DNA from: an uncultured Lachnospiraceae bacterium
GTDB taxonomy: Bacteria > Bacillota > Clostridia > Lachnospirales > Lachnospiraceae
Reading direction: 5' to 3'
Assembly: GCA_947594335.1 (NCBI GenBank)
Contig: CANQEC010000031.1
Coordinates: 1-16,374, forward strand
DNA length: 16,374 nucleotides
Part shown: in pieces, positions 1 to 6,163 of the stretch
How the letters are laid out: each line of letters begins with the position of its first letter
How positions within the stretch are numbered: the first letter of the stretch is position 1
The notes under the pieces: generated by a model
Told to the model about the DNA's origin: nothing
Seen by the model: the letters and a program-made list of their open reading frames with translations, nothing else
The model's database searches: none
Made by a program: the position numbers and the translations under genes

Positions 1-1
1 A

Positions 2-973
2 CCGGCTGTGGCGGGCACAATGTATGTCTGTTCAGCGGCGGCGGCAGCTTATTCGGTGAAAAAAGTACGGCTGGACGCAGATACAAAAAAGGTACCGGTG
101 ATGGGAATCATGGGTGCGTTTGTGTTTGCTGCCCAGATGATTAATTTTACGATACCGGGGACGGGGTCCAGCGGACATCTGTGCGGCGGTATGCTCCTGT
201 CTGCTTTGCTGGGGCCTTATGCCGGTTTTCTGACAATGATCGGAGTACTTCTGATCCAGTGCCTGCTCTTTGCGGACGGCGGCCTGCTGGCTTTGGGCTG
301 CAATGTCTGGAATATGGCGTTTTACGGGTGCTTTGTCGGCGCCCTGCTGATCTGGAAGCCGATCATGAAGAGCGGAATGTCGAGGGTGAAGATTATCATA
401 GCCTCTGTGCTTGGCTGTGTGCTGACACTGCAGCTTGGCGCGTTCAGCGTTACGCTTGAGACGCTGGCCTCCGGCATTACAGAGCTTCCCTTCACTGCAT
501 TTGTGGCGACCATGCAGCCGATCCATCTGGCGATCGGTTTTGTGGAAGGGCTGATCACCGCGGCGGTGCTTGTCTTTGTGCATGAGGCAAGGCCGGAGCT
601 TTTGTTCGGGGCTTCCGAAGCGGAAGCAAAAGAGGGCAGATTCTCCTTTAAGAAGACGATGGCGATTCTTGCCGCTGCAGCGGCTCTGATCGGCGGTCTG
701 CTGTCGCTTGCGGCGTCCTCCAATCCGGACGGGCTGGAGTGGTCGATCGAGCGTATCACCGGTTCTGCGGAGCTTGAGGCGGCAGGCGGAGTTTATCAGA
801 CGGCGGGTTCCATACAGGAATTTACATCCCTGCTTCCGGACTACGCGTTCAAAGGTTCGGAATCTGCATTGGGAACAACATTCTCCGGCATTGTCGGATG
901 TCTGGTTGTTGTGGCAGTCTGCGTCGGAGTGTGCCGGTTATTTAAATTCTTCAGAAAGAAAAAGACAGTATGA
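2..973 (+). CDS. cbiM: Cobalt/nickel ECF transporter substrate-binding membrane subunit, CbiM with C-terminal PDGLE domain (5' partial)
   Basis: This is the membrane S-component of an energy-coupling factor importer for Co2+ or Ni2+. The frame is open to the left window edge (Pro-Ala before the first Val). The family normally starts with Met-His and a short metal-binding N-terminus, so a few N-terminal codons are missing and the GTG at 8 is probably not the true start. Conserved CbiM features are the hydrophobic helices, the stretch PGTGSSGHLCGGMLLSALLGP, and the segment GLLALGCNVWNMAFYG. The C-terminal third carries an NPDGLEWSIERI motif typical of the PDGLE/CbiN-like extracytoplasmic domain, then a last membrane helix and a basic tail (RLFKFFRKKKTV). 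The fusion makes a separate cbiN unnecessary. The stop overlaps the cbiQ start by four bases (ATGA). Family assignment is firm; cobalt versus nickel cannot be decided. Confidence 0.92.
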   Translation, partial: PAVAGTMYVCSAAAAAYSVKKVRLDADTKKVPVMGIMGAFVFAAQMINFTIPGTGSSGHLCGGMLLSALLGPYAGFLTMIGVLLIQCLLFADGGLLALGCNVWNMAFYGCFVGALLIWKPIMKSGMSRVKIIIASVLGCVLTLQLGAFSVTLETLASGITELPFTAFVATMQPIHLAIGFVEGLITAAVLVFVHEARPELLFGASEAEAKEGRFSFKKTMAILAAAAALIGGLLSLAASSNPDGLEWSIERITGSAELEAAGGVYQTAGSIQEFTSLLPDYAFKGSESALGTTFSGIVGCLVVVAVCVGVCRLFKFFRKKKTV

Positions 974-1782
974 GCAAAATAGGAAATGCAATCTATGAAA
1001 TTCATTACATGGATACATTAGCCGAAAGAGACCAGTGGGTGAACCGCATTCACCCGCTGGTTAAGTTCGTTTTAACGATCGGCTATATTATGACGGTGGT
1101 ATCCTTTCAAAAGTATGATGTGATCGGACTGGCAGGGATGGTGGTCTACCCGATTGCGGTTTTTATGTTGTCCGAATTATCCTTTTGGGACAGTATCAGG
1201 CGCCTGCGCCTTGTGCTGCCCCTTGTGTGCTTTGTAGGTATTCTGAATCCTTTTTTTGACAAAAATCAGGTGCTGATCGCAGGGATACAGATGAGCGCCG
1301 GCGTTCTGTCCATGCTCACCCTGATCATGAAAGGCGTGTTCAGTGTGCTGGCTTCCTATCTTCTGATCGCGACCACATCGGTCGAGAAACTCTGCTACGC
1401 ATTTCGTCTGCTGCATATCCCGAAGGCGGTGGTGACACAGTTCATGCTGACTTACCGCTACATTACGGTTCTGCTTGGCGAGGCAAACCGGATCACGCAG
1501 GCATATGCCCTGCGCGCGCCGAATCAAAAAGGCGTGCATTTTAAGGTGTGGGGGTCGCTGGCCGGACAGCTGCTTCTGCGCAGCATGGATCGGGCGGAGG
1601 ATGTGTATGAGAGCATGCTGCTGCGCGGCTATCAGGGAGATTACCGGTATATGCAGGAGCGGATTGCCCTGCGCTGGCAGGACGCAGTATATTTTGTGTT
1701 CTGGGCCGGGCTGATCGTGCTGTTCCGGCTGTGTCCGGTGATATTTTTGATTGGAAGTCTGACAGGAGGGATATTCGCATGA
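970..1782 (+). CDS. cbiQ: Energy-coupling factor transporter transmembrane protein CbiQ (EcfT)
   Basis: This is the 270-residue T-component that couples the ATPase to the CbiM substrate subunit in the membrane. After an amphipathic N-terminus (WVNRIHPLVKF) come several hydrophobic helices. The late cytoplasmic part contains LLRSMDRAEDVYESMLLRGYQG, shown here as LLRSMDRAED then YESMLLRGY. The second piece matches the A-R-G type coupling helix motif that contacts the ATPase. Length and motif order fit CbiQ. The start ATG overlaps the cbiM stop and the stop overlaps the cbiO start, so the three genes are translationally coupled. The ribosome binding site is weak, consistent with coupling. Confidence 0.93.
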   Translation: MSKIGNAIYEIHYMDTLAERDQWVNRIHPLVKFVLTIGYIMTVVSFQKYDVIGLAGMVVYPIAVFMLSELSFWDSIRRLRLVLPLVCFVGILNPFFDKNQVLIAGIQMSAGVLSMLTLIMKGVFSVLASYLLIATTSVEKLCYAFRLLHIPKAVVTQFMLTYRYITVLLGEANRITQAYALRAPNQKGVHFKVWGSLAGQLLLRSMDRAEDVYESMLLRGYQGDYRYMQERIALRWQDAVYFVFWAGLIVLFRLCPVIFLIGSLTGGIFA

Positions 1783-2522
1783 GCCATATACATATCGATG
1801 TTGAGAACGTATCGTTTGCCTATGAGAAAGGAAAAGAGATTCTGGCGGATGTCAGTTTTCATGCGTCGGAAAAGGATTCCATCGGCCTGATCGGCGCGAA
1901 CGGCGTGGGGAAGTCCACCCTGCTGAAGCTGCTGGTGGGTCTGAACCTGGATTTTGAAGGATCCGTCCGGGTGATGGATATTCCTGTGGAGAAGCGCACT
2001 CTGCCGCAGATCCGCGCTAGGATCGGCTACGTGTTCCAGGATTCGGACAGCCAGCTTTTTATGAGTACGGCATATGAGGACATTGCCTTTGCGCCCAGGA
2101 ACTACGGTCTCCCGGAGGACGAGGTGCAAAAGCGCGTGGAGCAGGCGCTGCAAATGACAGGGATCGAATATCTGAAAAACAAACAGATCTATAAAATGTC
2201 CGGAGGAGAGAAAAAACTGGTGTCGATTGCTACAATCCTGTCCATGACGCCGGATATCATCCTGATGGACGAGCCTTCCATCGCGCTTGATCCGCGCAAC
2301 CGGAGAAATCTGATCCGCATTCTGAATTCTTTTGAGCACCTGAAGATTATCGCATCGCATGATCTGGATATGATTCTGGATACTTGTGAACGGACGATCC
2401 TGATGGCGGGCGGGAGGATTATCTGCGATGGAAAGACGGAGGATATCCTGTCCGACAAAAAGCTTCTGGAAGAGAACGGACTGGAGCTGCCGCTCTGCAT
2501 GCAGGGGAGGGCATCCGTTTGA
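1779..2522 (+). CDS. cbiO: ECF transporter ATP-binding protein CbiO
   Basis: This 247-residue ABC ATPase powers the CbiMQ metal importer from the cytoplasmic face. Visible motifs: Walker A GANGVGKST at residues 39-47, Q-loop YVFQDSDSQLF, signature KMSGGEKKLVS, Walker B IILMDEPSIALD, and switch histidine in IIASHDLDMIL. The start was placed at the ATG at 1779. AGGAGGG lies 8 bases upstream, and the protein beginning there (MSHIHIDVENVSFAYEKG) matches the family start. The open frame extends 16 codons further upstream, but that part lies inside cbiQ. It overlaps cbiQ by four bases. Confidence 0.94.
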   Translation: MSHIHIDVENVSFAYEKGKEILADVSFHASEKDSIGLIGANGVGKSTLLKLLVGLNLDFEGSVRVMDIPVEKRTLPQIRARIGYVFQDSDSQLFMSTAYEDIAFAPRNYGLPEDEVQKRVEQALQMTGIEYLKNKQIYKMSGGEKKLVSIATILSMTPDIILMDEPSIALDPRNRRNLIRILNSFEHLKIIASHDLDMILDTCERTILMAGGRIICDGKTEDILSDKKLLEENGLELPLCMQGRASV

Positions 2523-2561
2523 TTTCGATTTTGATGACAGATCAGATGACGTGCAGAAAAA

Positions 2562-2579
2562 GCCGGAAGAAGAACCGGC
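2562..2579 (+). promoter_or_regulatory. Small hairpin in the leader between cbiO and the EamA gene
   Basis: GCCGG at 2562-2566 pairs with CCGGC at 2575-2579 around an 8-base A/G loop. No T-run follows, so it does not look like a terminator. It may stabilise or process the transcript between cbiO and the permease gene. Function is inference. Confidence 0.3.
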
Positions 2580-2599
2580 CTGGCAAAAAGGAAGGAGGT

Positions 2600-2617
2600 T
2601 TCTCCCGGGCGGGAGAA
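2600..2617 (+). promoter_or_regulatory. Hairpin that includes the ribosome binding site of the EamA gene
   Basis: TTCTCCC at 2600-2606 and GGGAGAA at 2611-2617 form a 7-bp stem with a GGGC loop. The right arm contains the GGGAG that serves as ribosome binding site for the ATG at 2624, 8 bases downstream. Pairing would hide the site, so translation may be damped or conditional. The pairing is seen; the regulatory role is inferred. Confidence 0.4.
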
Positions 2618-2623
2618 TACAAG

Positions 2624-3520
2624 ATGGAACCAGGAACAGAAAAGAACAGATCCGCATATGCGGGGGCCGCGGTCATTGCCGCGGGCTGTATGTGGGGGAG
2701 TATGGGCCTCTGGGTGCGCCGTTTTTCAGAAAAAGGCCTGGATTCCCTGCAGATTCTGGCGCTGCGGGCCGCAGTGGCGGCGGCAGTGCTTGGAATTTTT
2801 CTTCTTTTGTATAACAGGAAGCTTCTGCAGGTTGCGATAAAGGATTTCTGGTGTTTTCTGGGAACCGGTATCTGCAGCCTGCTGTTTTTCGGATACTGCT
2901 ATAACCGGACGATCCTGCTGACTTCTTTGTCGGTGGCCGCGATTCTGCTCTATACAGCCCCGGCCATGGTAACGGTCATGTCGGTGTTTCTGTTTCAGGA
3001 GAAGATGACGCGGCAAAAGCTCGCGGCTCTTCTGCTGGCGTTTGCCGGCTGTGTGCTGGTGACCGGCGTCCTTGAGGGGACGCAGGCTGTGAGCGCACTG
3101 GGGATCCTGACAGGCCTTGGGAGCGGTTTCGGGTATGCGCTGTATTCAATCTTCAGCAGATTCGCGCTGAAGCGGGGCTATCATCCGCTGACTGTGACCT
3201 TCTATACATTTGTGTGTACTCTGGCCGGTACGCTGCCCCTCGCCGACTGGATGCCGATCGGGACTTTTCTGGCAGGGGACCGCGGGAATCTGCTGTATAC
3301 GGCCGCTTACGGCGTCGTGACGACGGGACTACCGTATATACTCTATACCACCGGGCTGCGCTATGTGGAAAACAGCAAAGCGTCAATCATGGCGACGGTC
3401 GAGCCGGTTGTGGCGACACTGATCGGGGTGTTTATCCTGCATGAGCGGATGACGGTTTCGGGGGCCGCGGGCGTGGTGCTTGTGCTGTTTGCACTGGTGA
3501 TTCTTTCAAAAGAGAAATAA
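2624..3520 (+). CDS. EamA/DMT-family permease
   Basis: This is a 298-residue inner-membrane transporter of the drug/metabolite superfamily. It has ten hydrophobic segments arranged as two EamA repeats: the first begins with AGAAVIAAGCMWGSMGLWVRRF and ends near VLVTGVLEG; the second begins near LGILTGLGSGFGYALYSIF and ends with VVLVLFALVILSKEK (quoted pieces are partial). The family signature near the end of repeat two is seen in SKASIMATVEPVVATLIGV. The start chosen is ATG 2624 with GGGAG 8 bases upstream; this gives the usual family length. A TTG-initiated frame 105 bases longer would add a charged tail unlike the family. It follows the ECF genes by 101 bases and may be in the same transcript. 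The substrate is unknown; EamA proteins export amino acids, sugars or other metabolites. Confidence 0.88.
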   Translation: MEPGTEKNRSAYAGAAVIAAGCMWGSMGLWVRRFSEKGLDSLQILALRAAVAAAVLGIFLLLYNRKLLQVAIKDFWCFLGTGICSLLFFGYCYNRTILLTSLSVAAILLYTAPAMVTVMSVFLFQEKMTRQKLAALLLAFAGCVLVTGVLEGTQAVSALGILTGLGSGFGYALYSIFSRFALKRGYHPLTVTFYTFVCTLAGTLPLADWMPIGTFLAGDRGNLLYTAAYGVVTTGLPYILYTTGLRYVENSKASIMATVEPVVATLIGVFILHERMTVSGAAGVVLVLFALVILSKEK

Positions 3521-3548
3521 AAGGAAAATCGTGTCAGAAATAAAACTG

Positions 3549-3617
3549 CCGGTGAGAAATACCGGAAAACAGCGGGATAAATCCTCCTGTTTTCAGACAA
3601 TTCTCACCGGTTTCTTT
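3549..3617 (+). terminator. Nested inverted repeat with T-rich tail, probable terminator between EamA gene and ktr operon
   Basis: An outer 10-bp stem (CCGGTGAGAA at 3549-3558 with TTCTCACCGG at 3601-3610) encloses an inner 8-bp stem (GAAAACAG 3565-3572 with CTGTTTTC 3587-3594). It is followed by TTTCTTT at 3611-3617. The outer left arm can alternatively form a short hairpin CCGGT/ACCGG (3549-3553 with 3561-3565). Best read as a terminator after the EamA gene, but the long, switchable structure leaves attenuation possible. Confidence 0.55.
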
Positions 3618-3733
3618 ATGCCATCTTAATGCGGGGGCGCACTTGCTAATACGAAATTAATGCATTCTGTGTAATAATAATCACCATATAAGTCCAGTCT
3701 CAAAGCAGAGACGACAAAAAGAGGCGGATGTGT

Positions 3734-5071
3734 ATGAAGACTTTAATAAAAACGCGGCGTTTTTCGTCCTTTCAGATTATTATACTGGGGTTTCTGACGG
3801 TCATTTTTCTGGGGAGCGGCCTTTTGATGCTTCCGGTCTCCACCCGGCAGGCGGGCGGCGCATCCTTCCAGGACGCTTTTTTCACGGCGGTATCGTCGGT
3901 CTGTGTCACCGGCCTGGTTGTGCAGGATACGGCGGCCTACTGGTCCGGGTTCGGGCAGGCGGTGATCCTGACCCTGATCCAGATCGGAGGGCTGGGAGTG
4001 ATTACGGTTCTGGCGCTGTTTTCCATTGTCTCCGGGCGCAGGATCGGTCTGATGCAGAGACATACCATGCAGGAGGCGATCTCCGCTCCGCAGGTGGGAG
4101 GAATCGTGCGCCTGACCGGATTTATTCTGAAGATGGTGGTGCTGATTGAAGCGTTTGGCTTTTTCGCACTTTTCCCGACATTCGCGGGAAAGTTCGGGCC
4201 GGGACGGGGAAGCTGGTACGCGCTGTTCCATTCGGTCTCCGCGTTCTGCAACGCGGGATTTGATCTGATGGGAACAGAAGAACCCTTTTCCTCTTTGACG
4301 GCGTTTCGCGGCAGCACAGCTGTAAATATTGCGGTCATGGCGCTGATTGTCGTGGGAGGACTTGGATTTCTGACGTGGGACGATATATGCCGGAACAGAC
4401 ATCATTTCAGAAAATACAGGATGCAGAGCAAAGTGATCCTGTGTACAACAGCGGTTTTGATTGTGCTGCCGGCGGTATACTTTTTCTTCTGTGAATATGG
4501 AGAAGCAGGGCTTGCGGACAGGATAAGGCTGTCGCTGTTCCAGTCGGTGACGACAAGGACAGCCGGGTTTAACACGGCGGATCTTACAGAACTGCATGAT
4601 ACGGGGAAGCTGCTGATGATCCTGCTGATGCTGATCGGAGGATCCCCGGGATCGACAGCGGGGGGCATGAAAACGACGACGGCAGCCGTGCTGATGGCTA
4701 CGGCCGCTGCCGTATTTAAACGGCAGAAATCGGCGCATTTTTTCGGCAGGAGAATCCCGGAAGAGAGCATCAGCAGCGCGGCGGCTATTCTGCTGATGTA
4801 TCTTACGCTGTTTCTGACCGGAGCGGCAGTCATCAGCTACATAGAACAGATCCCTCTGCTGACGGCGCTTTTTGAGACAGCTTCTGCGATCGGGACGGTC
4901 GGACTGACGCTCGGCATTACAGCACAGCTGTGCGGGGCATCGAGATTCATACTGATCCTGCTGATGTTTTTCGGGAGAGTCGGAGGGCTGACGCTGATCT
5001 TTGCGGCCGTGTCGGACGACGCGCACAGCGCGGTGCTGCGCTTCCCGAAGGAAAAGATCACGGTGGGGTAA
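3734..5071 (+). CDS. ktrB: Potassium uptake channel subunit, KtrB/TrkH family
   Basis: This 445-residue membrane protein is the ion-translocating subunit of a Ktr-type K+ uptake system, working with the KtrA gating ring. The four pore-loop repeats with filter glycines are visible: SSVCVTGLVV (Gly about residue 60), SAFCNAGFDL (about 170-177), SVTTRTAGFNT (about 271-279) and SAIGTVGLTL (about 384-392). The GGSPGSTAGGMKTTT segment between repeats three and four is typical. Of two in-frame ATGs, 3728 has only 3 bases after GAGG, while 3734 has about 9, so 3734 is preferred; this drops two residues (Met-Cys). It is first in a plus-strand row with ktrA, a small membrane gene, a kinase and a regulator. 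Its last codons are repeated downstream (see the repeat entry). Confidence 0.93.
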   Translation: MKTLIKTRRFSSFQIIILGFLTVIFLGSGLLMLPVSTRQAGGASFQDAFFTAVSSVCVTGLVVQDTAAYWSGFGQAVILTLIQIGGLGVITVLALFSIVSGRRIGLMQRHTMQEAISAPQVGGIVRLTGFILKMVVLIEAFGFFALFPTFAGKFGPGRGSWYALFHSVSAFCNAGFDLMGTEEPFSSLTAFRGSTAVNIAVMALIVVGGLGFLTWDDICRNRHHFRKYRMQSKVILCTTAVLIVLPAVYFFFCEYGEAGLADRIRLSLFQSVTTRTAGFNTADLTELHDTGKLLMILLMLIGGSPGSTAGGMKTTTAAVLMATAAAVFKRQKSAHFFGRRIPEESISSAAAILLMYLTLFLTGAAVISYIEQIPLLTALFETASAIGTVGLTLGITAQLCGASRFILILLMFFGRVGGLTLIFAAVSDDAHSAVLRFPKEKITVG

Positions 5072-5115
5072 ACAGGACACTGTGCTTTTCGAAGGAAAAG
5101 ATCACGGCGGGATAA
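5040..5115 (+). repeat. Imperfect 32-bp direct repeat of the ktrB 3' end, including the stop codon
   Basis: Bases 5040-5071 (the last ktrB codons and TAA) recur at 5084-5115 with 28 of 32 identical; the core CGAAGGAAAAGATCACGG is exact at 5046-5063 and 5090-5107. The offset is 44 bases, so copy two lies in another frame relative to ktrB. Read in its own frame it also ends in KEKIT-x-G and a stop, mirroring the ktrB C-terminus. It looks like an old slippage duplication in the ktrB-ktrA spacer. Confidence 0.8.
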
Positions 5116-5177
5116 GGAGATAAGGAATTTAATTTGCAGGAACCGGTAAAAGCCGGAAGAATGAAAGGAGAGTTTTC

Positions 5178-5831
5178 ATGAAATCGGTATTGCTGATCGG
5201 GCTTGGAAGATTTGGAAGGCATGTTGCTCAGAAACTGACCGAGCTGAGACATCAGGTGATGGCAGTTGATAAATCAGAGGAGCGGGTGAACCAGGCGCTG
5301 CCTTATGTGACGAACGCGCAGATCGGGGACAGTACGGACCGGATGTTTCTGGAAACTTTGGGGGTGCGGGATTTCGATGTCTGCATCGTTGCGATCGGGG
5401 ATGATTTCCAGAACTCGCTGGAAACGACGTCCCTTGTGAAAGAGCTGGGGGCAAAGCTGGTGGTATCCAGGGCGGCCCGCGGCGTCCACGCGAAATTTCT
5501 TTTGAGAAACGGAGCGGACGAGGTTGTATATCCGGAGAAACAGCTCGCGTCCTGGACGGCGATCCGGTACACCTCAGATCATATCCTGGACTATATTGAT
5601 CTGGACGGGGAATACGCGATGTATGAGGTTGAGGTTCCGAAAAACTGGTCCGGCAGGACGATTGGGGAACTGGAAATCCGTAAAAAATATGGCATGAATG
5701 TCATGGGAGTCCGCAGGGACAAGAAAGGAAAGCTTGATTTGAATATTACGCCGCAGACCGGTTTTTACGAAGGGATGACGGTATTGATTCTTGGGAATCA
5801 GCGTGAGGTGCAGAAATATTTCCGCATCTGA
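5178..5831 (+). CDS. ktrA: Potassium uptake regulatory subunit KtrA (RCK protein)
   Basis: This is a 217-residue cytoplasmic RCK protein that forms the nucleotide-gated ring on KtrB. The N-terminal Rossmann (RCK_N) domain shows the dinucleotide loop GLGRFG at residues 8-13 and the acidic ribose-binding residue in MAVDKSEER (Asp31). The GDSTD and VVYPEKQLA segments are characteristic of TrkA/KtrA proteins. An RCK_C domain spans about residues 135-217. In other Firmicutes that domain binds cyclic di-AMP, which closes the system; whether it does so here cannot be seen. AAAGGAG at 5164-5170 lies 7 bases before the ATG. It follows ktrB by about 106 bases. Confidence 0.93.
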   Translation: MKSVLLIGLGRFGRHVAQKLTELRHQVMAVDKSEERVNQALPYVTNAQIGDSTDRMFLETLGVRDFDVCIVAIGDDFQNSLETTSLVKELGAKLVVSRAARGVHAKFLLRNGADEVVYPEKQLASWTAIRYTSDHILDYIDLDGEYAMYEVEVPKNWSGRTIGELEIRKKYGMNVMGVRRDKKGKLDLNITPQTGFYEGMTVLILGNQREVQKYFRI

Positions 5832-5866
5832 TTTGGCGGGATGATCTGAACGAGGAGGTGTTTTAT

Positions 5867-6163
5867 ATGACGGATCTTTATCTGGCGGGAGTATTCTTAT
5901 TCTGCGTGGCCGCGGGTTATCTTGCGGTGAGCAAAGGAGGAGAGTTTCTGGAACAAAATCTGTTCCGTGATCCCCAAATATGGTATACTGGGGAAAGCGG
6001 CATGCCATACAGCGAAGAGGAAGCAGGCGGTTATGCCGCTTCGCGGGACATCGTTTCCAAAGAAAGGACGCCGCGCGCAAAAGGGCTTCGGGCTTTTGAA
6101 GGCTTTTATCAGAGATTTTTAAAAACAGGCGTGCCAAGGGAAAAACTGGGGAGCAGAACATGA
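5867..6163 (+). CDS. Small single-pass membrane protein of unknown function in the ktr/kdpDE operon
   Basis: I do not recognise this 98-residue protein. It starts at ATG 5867, with AGGAGG at 5853-5858 and 8 bases of spacing; a GTG at 5858 overlaps that site and is rejected. Residues about 4-22 form one hydrophobic helix (LYLAGVFLFCVAAGYLAVS). The rest is a polar, probably cytoplasmic tail with an acidic stretch (YSEEEAGG) followed by a basic C-terminal part (PRAKGLRAF, FYQRFLKTG). Its stop overlaps the kinase start by four bases (ATGA), so translation of the kinase is coupled to it. Position between a K+ channel and its likely sensor suggests a role in signalling or channel assembly, but that is inference only. 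Confidence 0.8.
   Translation: MTDLYLAGVFLFCVAAGYLAVSKGGEFLEQNLFRDPQIWYTGESGMPYSEEEAGGYAASRDIVSKERTPRAKGLRAFEGFYQRFLKTGVPREKLGSRT

Noticed and set aside
1731..1778. Upstream-extended start of cbiO
   Set aside because: The extra 16 codons lie inside cbiQ and do not match the family; ATG 1779 has a strong ribosome binding site.
3521..3727. Possible cyclic di-AMP (ydaO type) riboswitch before ktrB
   Set aside because: Such elements often precede ktr genes, but I could not find the conserved core sequences; the visible structure is a nested inverted repeat with a T-rich tail.
3743..5080. Long minus-strand open frame (445 codons) opposite ktrB
   Set aside because: It mirrors ktrB, has low-complexity His/Arg/Gln-rich translation, and no ribosome binding site; ktrB carries all pore motifs.
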